DNA from: an uncultured Pelagibacteraceae bacterium
GTDB taxonomy: Bacteria > Pseudomonadota > Alphaproteobacteria > Pelagibacterales > Pelagibacteraceae
Length of the DNA: 64,000 nt
NCBI GenBank assembly: GCA_902581795.1
Contig: CACHPL010000003.1
Coordinates: forward strand, 32,001-96,000
Reading direction: 5' to 3'
Below, in pieces: positions 26,531 to 36,498 of this stretch (the stretch's first letter is position 1; the number at the start of each line of letters is the position of its first letter). The notes below the pieces were generated by a model. That model saw only the letters and a list, made by a program, of their open reading frames with translations, was not told where the DNA came from and ran no database searches. The position numbers and the translations under genes were made by a program.

Positions 26531-27271
26531 TTAATATCTTACTTTTACTAAATATAATCCGTGTGCTGGAGCTGGAGGTGCACACATTGATCTTTTTTTT
26601 GATAGAAATGCTTTTTTAAATTGTTTTAAATCCCATTTTCCTTCTCCTAAATATTTTAAAGATCCAACAATTGATCTTACCTGTTGTTGCAAAAAAGACT
26701 TTGATTGAAAAATAAAAACTATCTTATTTTTACTTTTTTTAATTAGGGGCTTTTTTAAAGTTTTTACGGGTGATTTAGCCTGACAGTTTGAGGCTCTAAA
26801 TGTTGAAAAATTATGTGTTCCTTTTAAAATTGCAGCACCTTTTTTCATTAGCTTCACATCTAATTTTTTTTTAATATGCCAAGCTTTATTTTTATCTAAA
26901 GCAAGCGTAGAAGGTCGATTAATAATTAAATATTTATATGTTCTCTCTTTAGCGCTATGTCTTGCGTGAAAATTATTAGGTCTTTTCTGAATATTTAAAA
27001 TAGATACAGGGTGTTTCTTTAAAAAAAAATTCAGTGAATTTATAAAGATATCTCTATTTTTTATTTTATTTTTTGATTTAAAATGTGCCGATTGTTCGCT
27101 AGCATGAACCCCTGAGTCGGTTCGGCCAGAACCAGTTATTCTTGTATTTTCTTTCAAATATTTTGATAATGCTGTCTCCAAAACTTCTTGGATTGAGAGG
27201 CCATTTTTTTGAAATTGCCATCCAACAAAATTTGTACCTAAATATTCTACTTTAATTTGATAAGTAAACAT
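26531..27271 (-). CDS. truA: tRNA pseudouridine(38-40) synthase
   Basis: TruA makes pseudouridine in the anticodon arm of many tRNAs. The 246-residue protein starts with the VEYLGTNFVGWQFQ motif and carries the catalytic Asp in ITGSGRTDSGVHA. The second half has HNFSTFRASNCQAKSP and QQQVRSIVGSL. It is complete. Its start overlaps the fmt stop by one base. Confidence 0.97.
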   Translation of the reverse strand: MFTYQIKVEYLGTNFVGWQFQKNGLSIQEVLETALSKYLKENTRITGSGRTDSGVHASEQSAHFKSKNKIKNRDIFINSLNFFLKKHPVSILNIQKRPNNFHARHSAKERTYKYLIINRPSTLALDKNKAWHIKKKLDVKLMKKGAAILKGTHNFSTFRASNCQAKSPVKTLKKPLIKKSKNKIVFIFQSKSFLQQQVRSIVGSLKYLGEGKWDLKQFKKAFLSKKRSMCAPPAPAHGLYLVKVRY

Positions 27272-28191
27272 TAACTTATAGTTTCGTCTTGTTTAATATT
27301 ATTTCCAAGCAAAAACTGATCAATTAATTGCTTACTTTTTCCTTCTTTTTGGATCTCGACAATTTTTATCGATTTTTCCTTACAAGCAATTGTTAGTGAA
27401 TTATCTAAAGTTTGACCAGCTATACCATTTTGATTTACTATTTTTGCCTTCCAAACTTTATATCGCGTATTTTTATATTTAAACCAGGCTCCAGGATTGG
27501 GATTTAAACCGTTGATTTTCGCTAAGACTTTTTTAGCACTTTCATTCCATTCCAGCTTGCTTTCATCTTTTGAAATTTTTTTTGCATATGTAGCTTTACT
27601 ATGATCCTGCTCTTTAAATTGAGCCTCCCCTTTTCCTATCTTGTTTATTGCATCTAAAATAGATTTTGCTCCCAACTTTGCTAAAACTTTTGATAAAGTT
27701 AAACTATCTAAATTTTCACTAATGTTTATTCTATCTTGATGCATAACTGGTCCTGCATCTAATTTTTCAACTATTTTCATTATACTTATTCCAGTTTCAT
27801 TATCCAAATTCATGATTGATCTTTGTATAGGAGCAGCCCCTCGCCATTTAGGCAGAAGTGACGCGTGTAGATTGATAAAACCGTATTTTGTTAAATTTAA
27901 AAATCTTTTGGGTATAATTTTACCATAAGCAACTACAATTCCAATATCGGGTTTCAATTTTTTGATAAAATTATATTCTTCATCCGTGTCTAATTTGATT
28001 GGAGTTCTTAATCTTAAAGATTTTTTTTTAGCAAAATTTTCAATAATAGATGGAAGTATTTTTTGGCCACGATTAGCCTTAGCAGCTTGCTGGGAGTATA
28101 CTGCTAAAATTTTATGATCAGAATTAATTAAAGACTCTAGAGTTGGAACAGAAAAGTCTGGCGTTCCCATAAAAACAATTTTCTGTGACAT
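27271..28191 (-). CDS. fmt: Methionyl-tRNA formyltransferase
   Basis: Fmt formylates initiator Met-tRNA using 10-formyl-THF. The 306-residue protein opens with IVFMGTPDFSVPTLESLI. It has the folate/catalytic region VVAYGKIIP and HASLLPKWRGAAPIQRSIM and the C-terminal tRNA-binding domain (KINGLNPNPGAWFKYKN). It lies between def and truA; def removes the formyl group that fmt adds. Confidence 0.97.
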   Translation of the reverse strand: MSQKIVFMGTPDFSVPTLESLINSDHKILAVYSQQAAKANRGQKILPSIIENFAKKKSLRLRTPIKLDTDEEYNFIKKLKPDIGIVVAYGKIIPKRFLNLTKYGFINLHASLLPKWRGAAPIQRSIMNLDNETGISIMKIVEKLDAGPVMHQDRINISENLDSLTLSKVLAKLGAKSILDAINKIGKGEAQFKEQDHSKATYAKKISKDESKLEWNESAKKVLAKINGLNPNPGAWFKYKNTRYKVWKAKIVNQNGIAGQTLDNSLTIACKEKSIKIVEIQKEGKSKQLIDQFLLGNNIKQDETIS

Positions 28192-28204
28192 TAAATTTTT
28201 GAAA

Positions 28205-28729
28205 TTAAACTACTATTCTTTCTAATTCTTTTTTATTTTTTATAAGTTTTTTTACTATAATGTCCTTTTTAAGCTTAGACAAATAATCAATGAATAGAAT
28301 CCCATTTAAATGATCAATTTCATGTTGGATGCATGTAGCCAACAAACCCTCAGCTTTAATTTCCTTTTCTACTCCAAAATAATCCAGGTACTTAATATTG
28401 CATTTTTCCGGTCTTTCAATATTAGCAAACTGATTTGGTATAGATAAACACCCTTCCTCGTAGGTTGCTTTCTCATTTGATTTCCATGTAACTTCTGGAT
28501 TTACGAAATACATTGGCTCTTTTTTATCTTGGTCTTTTGCAATATCCATAACAACAACTCTTTTAGGAACTCCAATTTGGATTGCTGCAAGCCCAATTCC
28601 AGGCGCTTTGTACATAGTTTCTAACATATCGTCCATTAATTTTTTAATTTCATCATTGACTATTTCAACTGGTGAAGATTTTTTTCTTAAAATTGGATCA
28701 GGTAAGATTAAAATTTTTTTAATTGCCAT
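28205..28729 (-). CDS. def: Peptide deformylase
   Basis: Def is a metal (usually iron) hydrolase that removes the formyl group from nascent proteins. The 174-residue protein has all three family motifs: GIGLAAIQIG, EEGCLSIP with the Cys ligand, and QHEIDHLNG with two His ligands and the catalytic Glu. It precedes fmt by 13 bases. Confidence 0.98.
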   Translation of the reverse strand: MAIKKILILPDPILRKKSSPVEIVNDEIKKLMDDMLETMYKAPGIGLAAIQIGVPKRVVVMDIAKDQDKKEPMYFVNPEVTWKSNEKATYEEGCLSIPNQFANIERPEKCNIKYLDYFGVEKEIKAEGLLATCIQHEIDHLNGILFIDYLSKLKKDIIVKKLIKNKKELERIVV

Positions 28730-28747
28730 TTGAAACTTATATTATAA

Positions 28748-30505
28748 TTACACTCTTAAAGGTAGGGTGAGATTTAAAATTTGATTTCTTACTTTTTTTA
28801 TTTTCCCTCTATTTAACAGTCTATTAATAAAATATAAGGTTTCAGGATCAAGATTTCTTATATCGTCACTGCCAATTATCTCGACAAGTTTTAGCATTAA
28901 CAAACCTATCTCGCCGTTTTCTGCCAAATCAATCATATTTGAGGGAACTGTTAAATCTTTTGAAAGATTTTCTAAATTAAGTTCTTTAGGAATTTCAATA
29001 CCATCAGAAGATAATGTCTCTAGTAGTATTATATCTTTGATAGAGTAAAAATACTTATTATTTCTCTTAATTTTTTTATAAACACTTAAAAAATCTTTTT
29101 CTATTTTCTGTTTATTTGGCTTTTCTTCTGTAAAAATTTTAATAACCTTTGATCTATGAAGAACACTGTCATCATATTTAATTTTACCTAAAATAGATTC
29201 TTCATCAGATAAAATGTTCTTTTCTACAATTTTTACATAATCTTTTGGGATATCTCTAGGATTTATCTCTTTTAATTTGTCACTTAAATGATTTTTATAA
29301 ACGTTTTCGAGGTTATTTTTTTTAAACAAATCTTGAAGTAAAAAAAGTAAATTTAATTTATTTTCAAAATTATCAGATAACATTATTTTCTGATAAATCA
29401 AAGCTCTTGCTTCGTAACCATTTAAACTTTTATATATATTGTCTGCATTTATTAGTTGATTTAAATTAAAGGGAACAGATTTATAAATCTCAAAAATTTT
29501 TTCATAATCAAAGGTGCCTTCGTTGGCTGCAGTTTCATATCTTGTCATTGTTTCTTCGTCTTCGACATATTGTGCTGAAATTAAATTCGAGGCGTTTAAA
29601 AACTTCCAAATATTTTTATCTGTTTTGGAGTTGGGTTCGTATTTAAAATCTTCTATTGTGATAGAAGATAAGTAAAAATTTAATAGATTATTATCTAAAA
29701 TTTTTTTTGAAGTTTTTTCTTGCATACCTAATAGAAACATTATTTTATCATCAAAAAATTTGTTTGATCTTCCCTGCTCTCTTAAAAGATCAAAATTTAA
29801 TTGGGCCTGGTCTTTCTTCTTGTTAAAAATCAAACAATAAATTCTAAACTTCTCAAGATAATCATCTTTGATTTCTTTGTTTATAAAATTTGCTTTTTTG
29901 CAACCTTCCTCAAGATTTGCAGATGATATGTAAAAATCTACTAAATATTTTATTAATCTCGATTTATCAAAAAAATTTAAATTATTATTTAAAAATTCCT
30001 CAATTAGATCTACCTTGTCATTTTTTATTAACCAATCAATTTTCAGTTTAAGAAACTCTTCAGAATCTAATTTATTTTCTGGAGAATAAGAATAAGTAAA
30101 GATTGTTTTTATAAAAATTTCTTCAGAAAATTCAGAAAGCTGGATTTTTTCAATCCTGTTTAATGTATTTTTTATTACTTCTCCATCTGTATTCGTCCAC
30201 ATATTTAAATTAAAATCATTTTTTTCAGGCTCATATAGACCGACTAGTTTAATTTCTTCTGAAAGACTATTTGACTCTAAAATACTAATTTCTTTTTTTT
30301 CATTTTCTATCTTGTTTATATCGATTTCAGATTTTTTTTCTAAATTTTGATCTTTTAAAACTTTATTTTTATTTTTATTCTCACCAGTTGTGGCCCATAT
30401 ATCTACGGGCTTATCTTCAGCAATAATAACAGAGCTAAAAAAAAGAATTATAAAAAAATAAATTAAAAATTTAATATTTAAGCTTGATGATTTTGTCGGT
30501 AACAT
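28748..30505 (-). CDS. Large exported or periplasm-anchored orphan protein
   Basis: About 585 residues; no family recognised. I choose the ATG at 30505 because it begins directly before a signal-like segment (NIKFLIYFFIILFFSSVIIAED). An upstream in-frame ATG at 30553 would add residues inside the preceding gene's membrane segment region. After the hydrophobic part come a charged linker and a long helical region that may be TPR-like solenoid. It probably sits in the periplasm, anchored or cleaved. The 35-bp overlap with the 61-residue membrane gene upstream suggests joint expression. Confidence 0.65.
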   Translation of the reverse strand: MLPTKSSSLNIKFLIYFFIILFFSSVIIAEDKPVDIWATTGENKNKNKVLKDQNLEKKSEIDINKIENEKKEISILESNSLSEEIKLVGLYEPEKNDFNLNMWTNTDGEVIKNTLNRIEKIQLSEFSEEIFIKTIFTYSYSPENKLDSEEFLKLKIDWLIKNDKVDLIEEFLNNNLNFFDKSRLIKYLVDFYISSANLEEGCKKANFINKEIKDDYLEKFRIYCLIFNKKKDQAQLNFDLLREQGRSNKFFDDKIMFLLGMQEKTSKKILDNNLLNFYLSSITIEDFKYEPNSKTDKNIWKFLNASNLISAQYVEDEETMTRYETAANEGTFDYEKIFEIYKSVPFNLNQLINADNIYKSLNGYEARALIYQKIMLSDNFENKLNLLFLLQDLFKKNNLENVYKNHLSDKLKEINPRDIPKDYVKIVEKNILSDEESILGKIKYDDSVLHRSKVIKIFTEEKPNKQKIEKDFLSVYKKIKRNNKYFYSIKDIILLETLSSDGIEIPKELNLENLSKDLTVPSNMIDLAENGEIGLLMLKLVEIIGSDDIRNLDPETLYFINRLLNRGKIKKVRNQILNLTLPLRV

Positions 30506-30656
30506 CTTTGTTAATATCTTTCTGGGGCACCGGGAAATTGATTTTTTCAACAAAATAAAAAATTAGAACCAATGTAATTATAACTCCAAAAATTTTGATC
30601 AAAGATTTCCCTAATGATGGGCCTCCTTTTGATCTTAGATTTAATCTCGGTTGCAT
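30471..30656 (-). CDS. 61-residue single-helix membrane protein
   Basis: Begins MQPRLNLRSKGGPSLGKSLI, followed by one clear transmembrane helix (IFGVIITLVLIFYFVEK) and a short polar end. I use the ATG at 30656 rather than an upstream one, because the residues before it look untranslated and would add a random hydrophobic stretch. It overlaps the start of the following large exported gene. The basic N-terminus predicts the tail in the periplasm, where the large neighbour also acts. Function is unknown. Confidence 0.65.
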   Translation of the reverse strand: MQPRLNLRSKGGPSLGKSLIKIFGVIITLVLIFYFVEKINFPVPQKDINKDVTDKIIKLKY

Positions 30657-30730
30657 AGTTGTTAAAATATATTTAAACTCGAAAATTAAGACAAATTTAT
30701 GAAAAATCAAATTAAAATTTTAATAATAGA

Positions 30731-31252
30731 TTGAAAAAAACCCTTGTATTAACTGGAATGATGGGTGTGGGAAAATCCACTATAGGGAAGTTATTGTCGA
30801 AAAAAATTAAAATGGGGTTTGTAGACATAGACTCAATAATAGAAAAAAAACTGTCTCTTTCAGTGCAACAAATATTTAAAAATAAAGGAGAAAATTTTTT
30901 CAGAGAAATTGAAGAAAAACAAACTTTAGATTCCTTAGAAAGCAACGATTCAATTTTAGCACTAGGAGGAGGAGCTTTTTTAAATAAAAAAATAAGGGCC
31001 AAAATTGGGAAAAGTGCAATTTCAGTTTGGTTGGATTTGAGTCCTAAGCAGCTTTTTGAAAGAACAAAAAATAATGATAAAAGACCTTTGTTAAATAACG
31101 TTAGATCTGAAAAAGATTTGGAAAATCTTTATAAAAAGAGAGAGTCTATTTACTCACTTGCTGACTTTAGATTAAACTGTAATTTAAAAACAAAAGAAGA
31201 AATAGTTGAGGAAATCTTAAAAATTTATGAAAGTATCAATAATAAAAAATAA
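30731..31252 (+). CDS. aroK: Shikimate kinase
   Basis: AroK phosphorylates shikimate in the pathway to aromatic amino acids. The 173-residue protein starts with TTG and has the P-loop GMMGVGKSTIGK, the shikimate-binding DIDSIIE and the GGGAFLN segment, plus RPLL near the lid. It overlaps aroB by 26 bases, so the two are translated together. It is divergent from the 61-residue membrane gene. Confidence 0.95.
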   Translation: MKKTLVLTGMMGVGKSTIGKLLSKKIKMGFVDIDSIIEKKLSLSVQQIFKNKGENFFREIEEKQTLDSLESNDSILALGGGAFLNKKIRAKIGKSAISVWLDLSPKQLFERTKNNDKRPLLNNVRSEKDLENLYKKRESIYSLADFRLNCNLKTKEEIVEEILKIYESINNKK

Positions 31253-32342
31253 AAATGTTGATTACCAAATTTTTGTGGGATCTGGAGCAATAAAGTTATT
31301 AAAAACCAAGATCAAATTTTATTGTCCAAATGCAAATAAAATTGCATTAATTTTTGATAAAAAAGTTCCTTCAAAATATAAAGTTGTTTTAAAAAAACAG
31401 CTTAAGAATTATAAAGTTTACCTGCATGAGTACTTTGTAAATGAAAATCTTAAATCTTTCACAAAAGTAAACTCTTTATCTGAAAAGCTTATAAAAAATA
31501 ATTTTAATAGAAATGATGTCATAATTTCTGTGGGCGGAGGTATAATAGGCGATTTTGCAGGCTTTACGGCAAGCATAGTTAAAAGGGGAATAAATTTTAT
31601 AAATATTCCAACAACACTTTTGTCCCAAGTGGATGCATCAGTTGGCGGTAAAACAGGAATCAATACTATAAAAGGAAAAAATTTGATTGGATCATTTTAC
31701 CAACCAAAAATGATAATAACAGACTTAGATTTTTTAAGAAGTCTTACAAAAAGAGATTTGATATGCGGATTTGCAGAAATTTTAAAACATTCGTTAATAC
31801 ATGATAAAAACTTTTTTAGGTGGTTAAAAAAAAATACAAAAAAAATAATTGAAGATTTAGATTTTGCTACTTTAAAATATGCAATAATTAAAAGTTGTAA
31901 AATTAAATTATATTTTGTCTCGAAAGATGAAAGAGAGAAAAGTATAAGAATGAAATTAAATTTTGGCCATACTTTTGCTCATGGAATTGAAGCTGCATGT
32001 AATTTTTCAAGAAAAATTAATCATGGTGAGGCAGTTCTTGTTGGGATGAACTTAGCAACAAAATTGTCTTTTAAAAAAAAATCATGCTCATTCGAAACTT
32101 TGAGTGAAATTGATAAATTCTACTCGGATAATAACTTGCCTTCGAATTTAGGTAAATATTTTTCTAAAAAAAGTTTTCCAAAAATAATTCAATATATGAT
32201 TGGGGATAAAAAAAATGTAGATGACAAAATAAATTTTATATTAATTAAAAGGATTGGAAAAACTTCTAAACCTGGGAATTATAAAATAAAGGTGAGAGAT
32301 ATGAATAATATAATTAATAGATTAGTTAATTTTAATTTCTAA
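31227..32342 (+). CDS. aroB: 3-dehydroquinate synthase
   Basis: AroB cyclises DAHP to 3-dehydroquinate. In its 371 residues the NAD and metal sites are visible: ISVGGGIIGDFAGF, PTTLLSQVDASVGGKTGIN, and LNFGHTFAHGIE with its His ligands, then NHGEAVLVGM. The length is normal. The 3' end overlaps the convergent bolA gene by 21 bases. Confidence 0.97.
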   Translation: MKVSIIKNKNVDYQIFVGSGAIKLLKTKIKFYCPNANKIALIFDKKVPSKYKVVLKKQLKNYKVYLHEYFVNENLKSFTKVNSLSEKLIKNNFNRNDVIISVGGGIIGDFAGFTASIVKRGINFINIPTTLLSQVDASVGGKTGINTIKGKNLIGSFYQPKMIITDLDFLRSLTKRDLICGFAEILKHSLIHDKNFFRWLKKNTKKIIEDLDFATLKYAIIKSCKIKLYFVSKDEREKSIRMKLNFGHTFAHGIEAACNFSRKINHGEAVLVGMNLATKLSFKKKSCSFETLSEIDKFYSDNNLPSNLGKYFSKKSFPKIIQYMIGDKKNVDDKINFILIKRIGKTSKPGNYKIKVRDMNNIINRLVNFNF

Positions 32343-32576
32343 GGAGTGAATTTTATCTTTAAGCTCATTTTCTAGAATATCCATTATTCTTCTTTGAGAT
32401 TCGATTTTTGTCATCGATTTTAGAAAATTAGACTCAATTGTAATTTTAATATGAAACTTTCCACCTGAGTGGTGTTTGTGATTAAGGTGTTTGTAAGTGT
32501 TGTCAATTATTTCAATTTTGTTAACATCAACGCTTTCTCTAATTTTTTTTTCCAATGATTCTATAAACTTTTTCAT
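32322..32576 (-). CDS. BolA family protein
   Basis: I use the ATG at 32576, giving 84 residues from MKKFIESLEKKIRES. The upstream extension is hydrophobic and unlike BolA. The core HLNHKHHSGGKFHIKITIES and the end IHSLEIKIN match the family, which binds [2Fe-2S] clusters with monothiol glutaredoxins. BolA next to a J-protein and cobS/cobT is a conserved alphaproteobacterial grouping. It is divergent from the J-protein gene across 34 bases. Confidence 0.88.
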   Translation of the reverse strand: MKKFIESLEKKIRESVDVNKIEIIDNTYKHLNHKHHSGGKFHIKITIESNFLKSMTKIESQRRIMDILENELKDKIHSLEIKIN

Positions 32577-32610
32577 TTTATTTACATTTATTATATAATA
32601 ATAAATTATT

Positions 32611-33129
32611 ATGAGAAATATTTGTGAATGGAAAAGCTGCAAAAAAACTGCAAATTATAAAGCTCCTATAGAAAAGGATAATAGCAGGCTTTATAAACTG
32701 TACTGTTTAGAGCATATAAGGATATTTAACAAAAATTGGAATTATTTTTCTGACATGAATGGAGATGAAATAGAATATTTTATAAAATCTGATCTTATAT
32801 GGCATAAGCCCACAAAAAAATTTGGTTCTTCGGAAAATTTTTTTAAAATTCTTTGGGGCAATGCACTTGAAGATAAATTGAATATATTTGGTAATGGGGA
32901 TTTTAAGACCTTTAAAAAATCAAAATTGTCTGAGAAAGATCGTCATGCTTTAGAAATTTTAGGACTAAAACAAGGAACAAAATGGGAAGATATCCAAAAA
33001 AAATTTAAAACTCTTGTAAAGAAATACCATCCTGATAAAAATCGAGGAAGTAAAAAATACGAAGACTTATTAAAAAAAATTACTTTGGCTTATAGTCAAC
33101 TTAAGTTAAGTGTTAGTAAGATAAAATAG
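32611..33129 (+). CDS. J-domain protein (DnaJ-like, C-terminal J domain)
   Basis: A 172-residue protein with a Cys-containing N-terminus ([16 protein letters not shown] and [15 protein letters not shown]) and a C-terminal J domain, [20 protein letters not shown], with the HPD motif in [10 protein letters not shown]. The HPD loop stimulates DnaK ATPase. The N-terminal Cys/His set may bind metal. It lies 2 bases upstream of cobS and probably acts with CobS/CobT or in metal-cofactor assembly; that is inference from context. Confidence 0.88.
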   Translation: MRNICEWKSCKKTANYKAPIEKDNSRLYKLYCLEHIRIFNKNWNYFSDMNGDEIEYFIKSDLIWHKPTKKFGSSENFFKILWGNALEDKLNIFGNGDFKTFKKSKLSEKDRHALEILGLKQGTKWEDIQKKFKTLVKKYHPDKNRGSKKYEDLLKKITLAYSQLKLSVSKIK

Positions 33130-33131
33130 AT

Positions 33132-34106
33132 ATGAATTTAGAAAATCAAAAGCCCGATATTAAAATTTCAGTAAGGCAAACATTTGGTTTGGATACAGAT
33201 ATGGAGATAGATGGTTTTTCAAAAAAAAATGAATATGTGCCCAAAATTGATAATGATTATAAATTTGATAGAGATACAACTTTAGCAATACTTTCTGGTT
33301 TTGCTTTTAATAAAAGAGTATTGATTCAAGGATACCACGGAACTGGGAAAAGTACCCATGTTGAACAAGTTGCTGCTAGAATTAATTGGCCATGCATTAG
33401 AATAAATTTAGATAGCCATATAAGTAGAATAGATTTAATTGGAAAGGACTCCATAGTAATTAAAGAAGGCAAACAAATAACTGAATTTAAAGAGGGAATT
33501 TTACCATGGTCAATTCAAAATCCTGTTGCTTTGGTTTTTGACGAATATGATGCTGGAAGACCTGATGTAATGTTTGTTATTCAGAGAGTTTTAGAAAGTG
33601 ATGGAAAATTCACTCTTTTAGATAAAAATAAAGTTCTTACGCAAAATCAATTTTTTAGAATGTTTGCAACTACAAACACAGTTGGTTTAGGAGACACAAC
33701 GGGACTTTATCACGGGACACAACAAATTAATCAGGGTCAAATGGATAGATGGAATATTGTAACTACACTTAACTATCTCAAATTTGAAAAAGAATTAGAA
33801 ATAATTTTGTCTAAAAATAAATCTTTAGACAACAAAAAAGGTAAAGAAAAAGTTTCAAATATGATAAAAGTTGCAGAACTTACTAGAAATGGTTTTGTAA
33901 ACGGAGATATATCGACGGTAATGAGCCCTAGGACAGTTATTCACTGGGCTGAAAATTCTGAAATTTTTAAAGATGTTGGTTATGCATTTAGAGTTACATT
34001 TTTAAATAAATGCGACGAATTAGAAAGAAAAGTTGTTGCAGAATACTATCAGAGATGTTTTGGGGAAGATCTTCCAGAGTCGTCAATTAATGTAAGTATT
34101 TCCTGA
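33132..34106 (+). CDS. cobS: CobS-like AAA+ ATPase (cobaltochelatase subunit family)
   Basis: A 324-residue AAA+ protein of the CobS/MoxR type. Walker A is [17 protein letters not shown], Walker B is [15 protein letters not shown], and sensor 1 is [17 protein letters not shown]. CobS with CobT drives cobalt insertion by CobN in aerobic B12 synthesis. No cobN or other cobalamin gene is in this window, so the real client is open. It starts 2 bases after the J-protein and ends one base before cobT. Confidence 0.93.
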   Translation: MNLENQKPDIKISVRQTFGLDTDMEIDGFSKKNEYVPKIDNDYKFDRDTTLAILSGFAFNKRVLIQGYHGTGKSTHVEQVAARINWPCIRINLDSHISRIDLIGKDSIVIKEGKQITEFKEGILPWSIQNPVALVFDEYDAGRPDVMFVIQRVLESDGKFTLLDKNKVLTQNQFFRMFATTNTVGLGDTTGLYHGTQQINQGQMDRWNIVTTLNYLKFEKELEIILSKNKSLDNKKGKEKVSNMIKVAELTRNGFVNGDISTVMSPRTVIHWAENSEIFKDVGYAFRVTFLNKCDELERKVVAEYYQRCFGEDLPESSINVSIS

Positions 34107-34107
34107 A

Positions 34108-35904
34108 ATGGAAAAAAAGAAGTTTCACTTAGAAAATTTTAAAAACGCATTGATTTCAACTATAAAATCAATTTCAGAGAGAAACGATTGTAACGTTAGC
34201 TTCGGGAAACAGTCTTCAAAGGAATTTAAAAGTATAAACCTTCCGGAGATAAAGAAATTAGACAATTTTCAAGATTTTCTTTCTTTAAGGGCTAAGGCAG
34301 ATTCTGAGGCTCTTCGACTAAAATATAGCAATAACAAAATATTTAATTCGTACAAACCCAAAGGACAAATAGCCGAGAGTCTTTACTTAATAGCTGAAAA
34401 AATAAGATATGAAAAAATTGGTAGTGATAATTTTAAGGGAATTCACAATAATCTCTCGCAAAATTATAAAAATGAAAGCATTATTAAAAGTGAAGATGAA
34501 GAAAAAAACCTTATAACAAAAATATTTGAGGAAACTTTAAGAGGTCTGTTTTTTAAAATTGAAAAGAATAAAAACTATAATAAGAAAAATAGAGAAGCTA
34601 AAAAGTCTTTAGAAAAAAAACTTAAAGTCAATTCGAATATTTTAAAAGAAAATTTAAATGACCAAAAGAAATTCAATCAAATAATCTCAAAAATAATTTC
34701 AGATATGAAAATTGAAAATAATGATTTCGATAAAGATGCCGCGCAATATGAAGAAAGCGCTCCCTCGCTTAATGAGCCTCAAAAACACAAGAGTAAAGAA
34801 CAGGAGTTTAAGCAAGAAAAAGGTGGCGAAGAGCTATCAATCGATGTTGATTTACCTGATTCACAAAACCCAAAAAATGAAAAAATTTCTGATGAAGAAG
34901 GTGAGGAAATTGAGGAATTTAGTGAAATTGGAAAACGAAAATCAAGAAAAATATTTGGTAAAGGCACAAGAAAATATAAGGTTTATACCAAAGAATTTGA
35001 TGAGGTAACTAACGCCGAAAATCTTGAAAGTGAAGAGGAATTATTAAGGTTAAGAACATCTCTTGATCAGCAACTTTTACAATTAAGAAACTTTATTTCA
35101 AAATTAGCAAACAAATTACAAAGAAAACTTTTAGCAAAACAAAACAGGTCTTGGGATTTTAATTTGGAGGAAGGTTTGCTAGATACATCAAAACTTACTA
35201 GAATAATTATTGACCCATTCAACTCTTTGTCTTTTAAAAAAGAGAAAGAAACTGATTTTAAAGATACTTTAGTCTCAATTTTAATTGATAATTCTGGATC
35301 AATGAGGGGCAAGCCTATTTCTGTAGCAGCAATATGCGCCGATATTCTTTCAAGAACTTTAGAAAGATGTTCGGTGAAAGTTGAAGTTTTAGGTTTTACT
35401 ACCAAGCATTGGAAAGGTGGATCAAGTAGAGAGAGATGGGCAAACAATGGTAAGCCAAAATTTCCAGGTCGACTAAATGATTTAAGACATATAATTTATA
35501 AATCTGCCGACACTCCTTGGAGACAAGCAAAAAAAAATATGGGATTAATGCTTAAAGAAGGTCTATTAAAAGAAAATATCGATGGTGAAGCATTAAGATG
35601 GGCATTTAATAAAATGAATAAAAGAAAAGAGCAAAGAAAAATATTGATGGTAATATCAGATGGAGCGCCAGTAGATGACTCAACTTTATCAACAAATTTA
35701 AGTGATTATTTAGAAAACGATTTAAAAAATACTGTATCTACAATTGAGAAAATGTCAGATGTAGAACTATTAGCAATTGGTATTGGCCACGATGTGAAAA
35801 GATATTACAAAAAGGCTGTAAAAATTGTGGACGTGCAAGATCTAGGGGATACCATGATAAATGAGTTAAGTGATCTATTCTCAGAAAAAAAAACAATACA
35901 CTAA
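34108..35904 (+). CDS. cobT: CobT-like VWA protein (cobaltochelatase subunit family)
   Basis: The 598-residue partner of CobS. The N-terminal half (1 to about 200) is helical; residues about 210-275 are an acidic, low-complexity linker rich in Glu, Ser and Lys. The C-terminal von Willebrand A domain has a complete MIDAS site in [15 protein letters not shown] and later [15 protein letters not shown]+/VWA pairs remodel metal-cofactor enzymes. It ends one base before the convergent transporter gene. Confidence 0.93.
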   Translation: MEKKKFHLENFKNALISTIKSISERNDCNVSFGKQSSKEFKSINLPEIKKLDNFQDFLSLRAKADSEALRLKYSNNKIFNSYKPKGQIAESLYLIAEKIRYEKIGSDNFKGIHNNLSQNYKNESIIKSEDEEKNLITKIFEETLRGLFFKIEKNKNYNKKNREAKKSLEKKLKVNSNILKENLNDQKKFNQIISKIISDMKIENNDFDKDAAQYEESAPSLNEPQKHKSKEQEFKQEKGGEELSIDVDLPDSQNPKNEKISDEEGEEIEEFSEIGKRKSRKIFGKGTRKYKVYTKEFDEVTNAENLESEEELLRLRTSLDQQLLQLRNFISKLANKLQRKLLAKQNRSWDFNLEEGLLDTSKLTRIIIDPFNSLSFKKEKETDFKDTLVSILIDNSGSMRGKPISVAAICADILSRTLERCSVKVEVLGFTTKHWKGGSSRERWANNGKPKFPGRLNDLRHIIYKSADTPWRQAKKNMGLMLKEGLLKENIDGEALRWAFNKMNKRKEQRKILMVISDGAPVDDSTLSTNLSDYLENDLKNTVSTIEKMSDVELLAIGIGHDVKRYYKKAVKIVDVQDLGDTMINELSDLFSEKKTIH

Positions 35905-35905
35905 T

Positions 35906-36496
35906 TTAAATTGAAGAAGTTTTAGGTGTATATTCTGTAAAATTTTTTATCCTTTTTAAAAGCAATCTAAACGGTATTAACATTAGTAATGCCATTAATA
36001 TTTTCACAGAAAAATCACCAAATGCAAGGGAAATCCATGGTGCTCCAGTATTATAAAAAGCAATAAAGAAGAATAAAAAAGTATCAACCAAGGAACCGAT
36101 TGTAGAAGAAACAATAGGTGCTACGAACCAAGTTTTTTTTCTCAGCCCATCAAAAATATGAACGTCTAGTATTTGAGCTGTCAAAAAAGCTAAACCTGAA
36201 CCTATTGCAATTCTGATTGAAATTAAATCTGAAAAATTTATAGAAAAAAATAATGTTAATAATATTCCAAAAAGAAATCCAATATAAACTATTTTTTTAG
36301 CGCATATTTTTCCTAGACTTCTATTTGAAAGATCGGTTATTAAAAATGTTACTGGGTATGTAAATGCTCCATATGTAAGTATGGTTTCTAACCCAAAATG
36401 ATTGAGTGGAAACTGCACTAAAAAATTGGAAATAGCAATCGTAGTTGCCATTAAAAGCGCAAAAATGAAAAAAAGTTTTATTTCACTTTTTTTCAT
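35906..36496 (-). CDS. Queuosine precursor transporter (VUT/YhhQ family)
   Basis: A 196-residue inner-membrane protein with about six helices. Family marks are ATTIAISNFLVQFP, TYGAFTYPVTFLITDLSNRSLG and the polar segment SSTIGSLVDTFLFFFIAF. YhhQ relatives import preQ0 or preQ1 for the queuosine of tRNA. Its start is 2 bases from the rpmB stop, so it belongs to the same transcript. Whether the strain makes or salvages queuine cannot be told here. Confidence 0.88.
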   Translation of the reverse strand: MKKSEIKLFFIFALLMATTIAISNFLVQFPLNHFGLETILTYGAFTYPVTFLITDLSNRSLGKICAKKIVYIGFLFGILLTLFFSINFSDLISIRIAIGSGLAFLTAQILDVHIFDGLRKKTWFVAPIVSSTIGSLVDTFLFFFIAFYNTGAPWISLAFGDFSVKILMALLMLIPFRLLLKRIKNFTEYTPKTSSI

Positions 36497-36498
36497 TT

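Noticed and set aside
30657-30710. Upstream ATG for the 61-residue membrane gene
   Set aside because: It would add 18 residues of spacer-like sequence and take over the aroK promoter region. The later start gives a clean basic N-terminus and one helix.
32577-32642. N-terminal extension of BolA from an upstream ATG
   Set aside because: The extra 22 residues are hydrophobic, unlike BolA, and would overlap the divergent J-protein start. The internal ATG gives a normal BolA.
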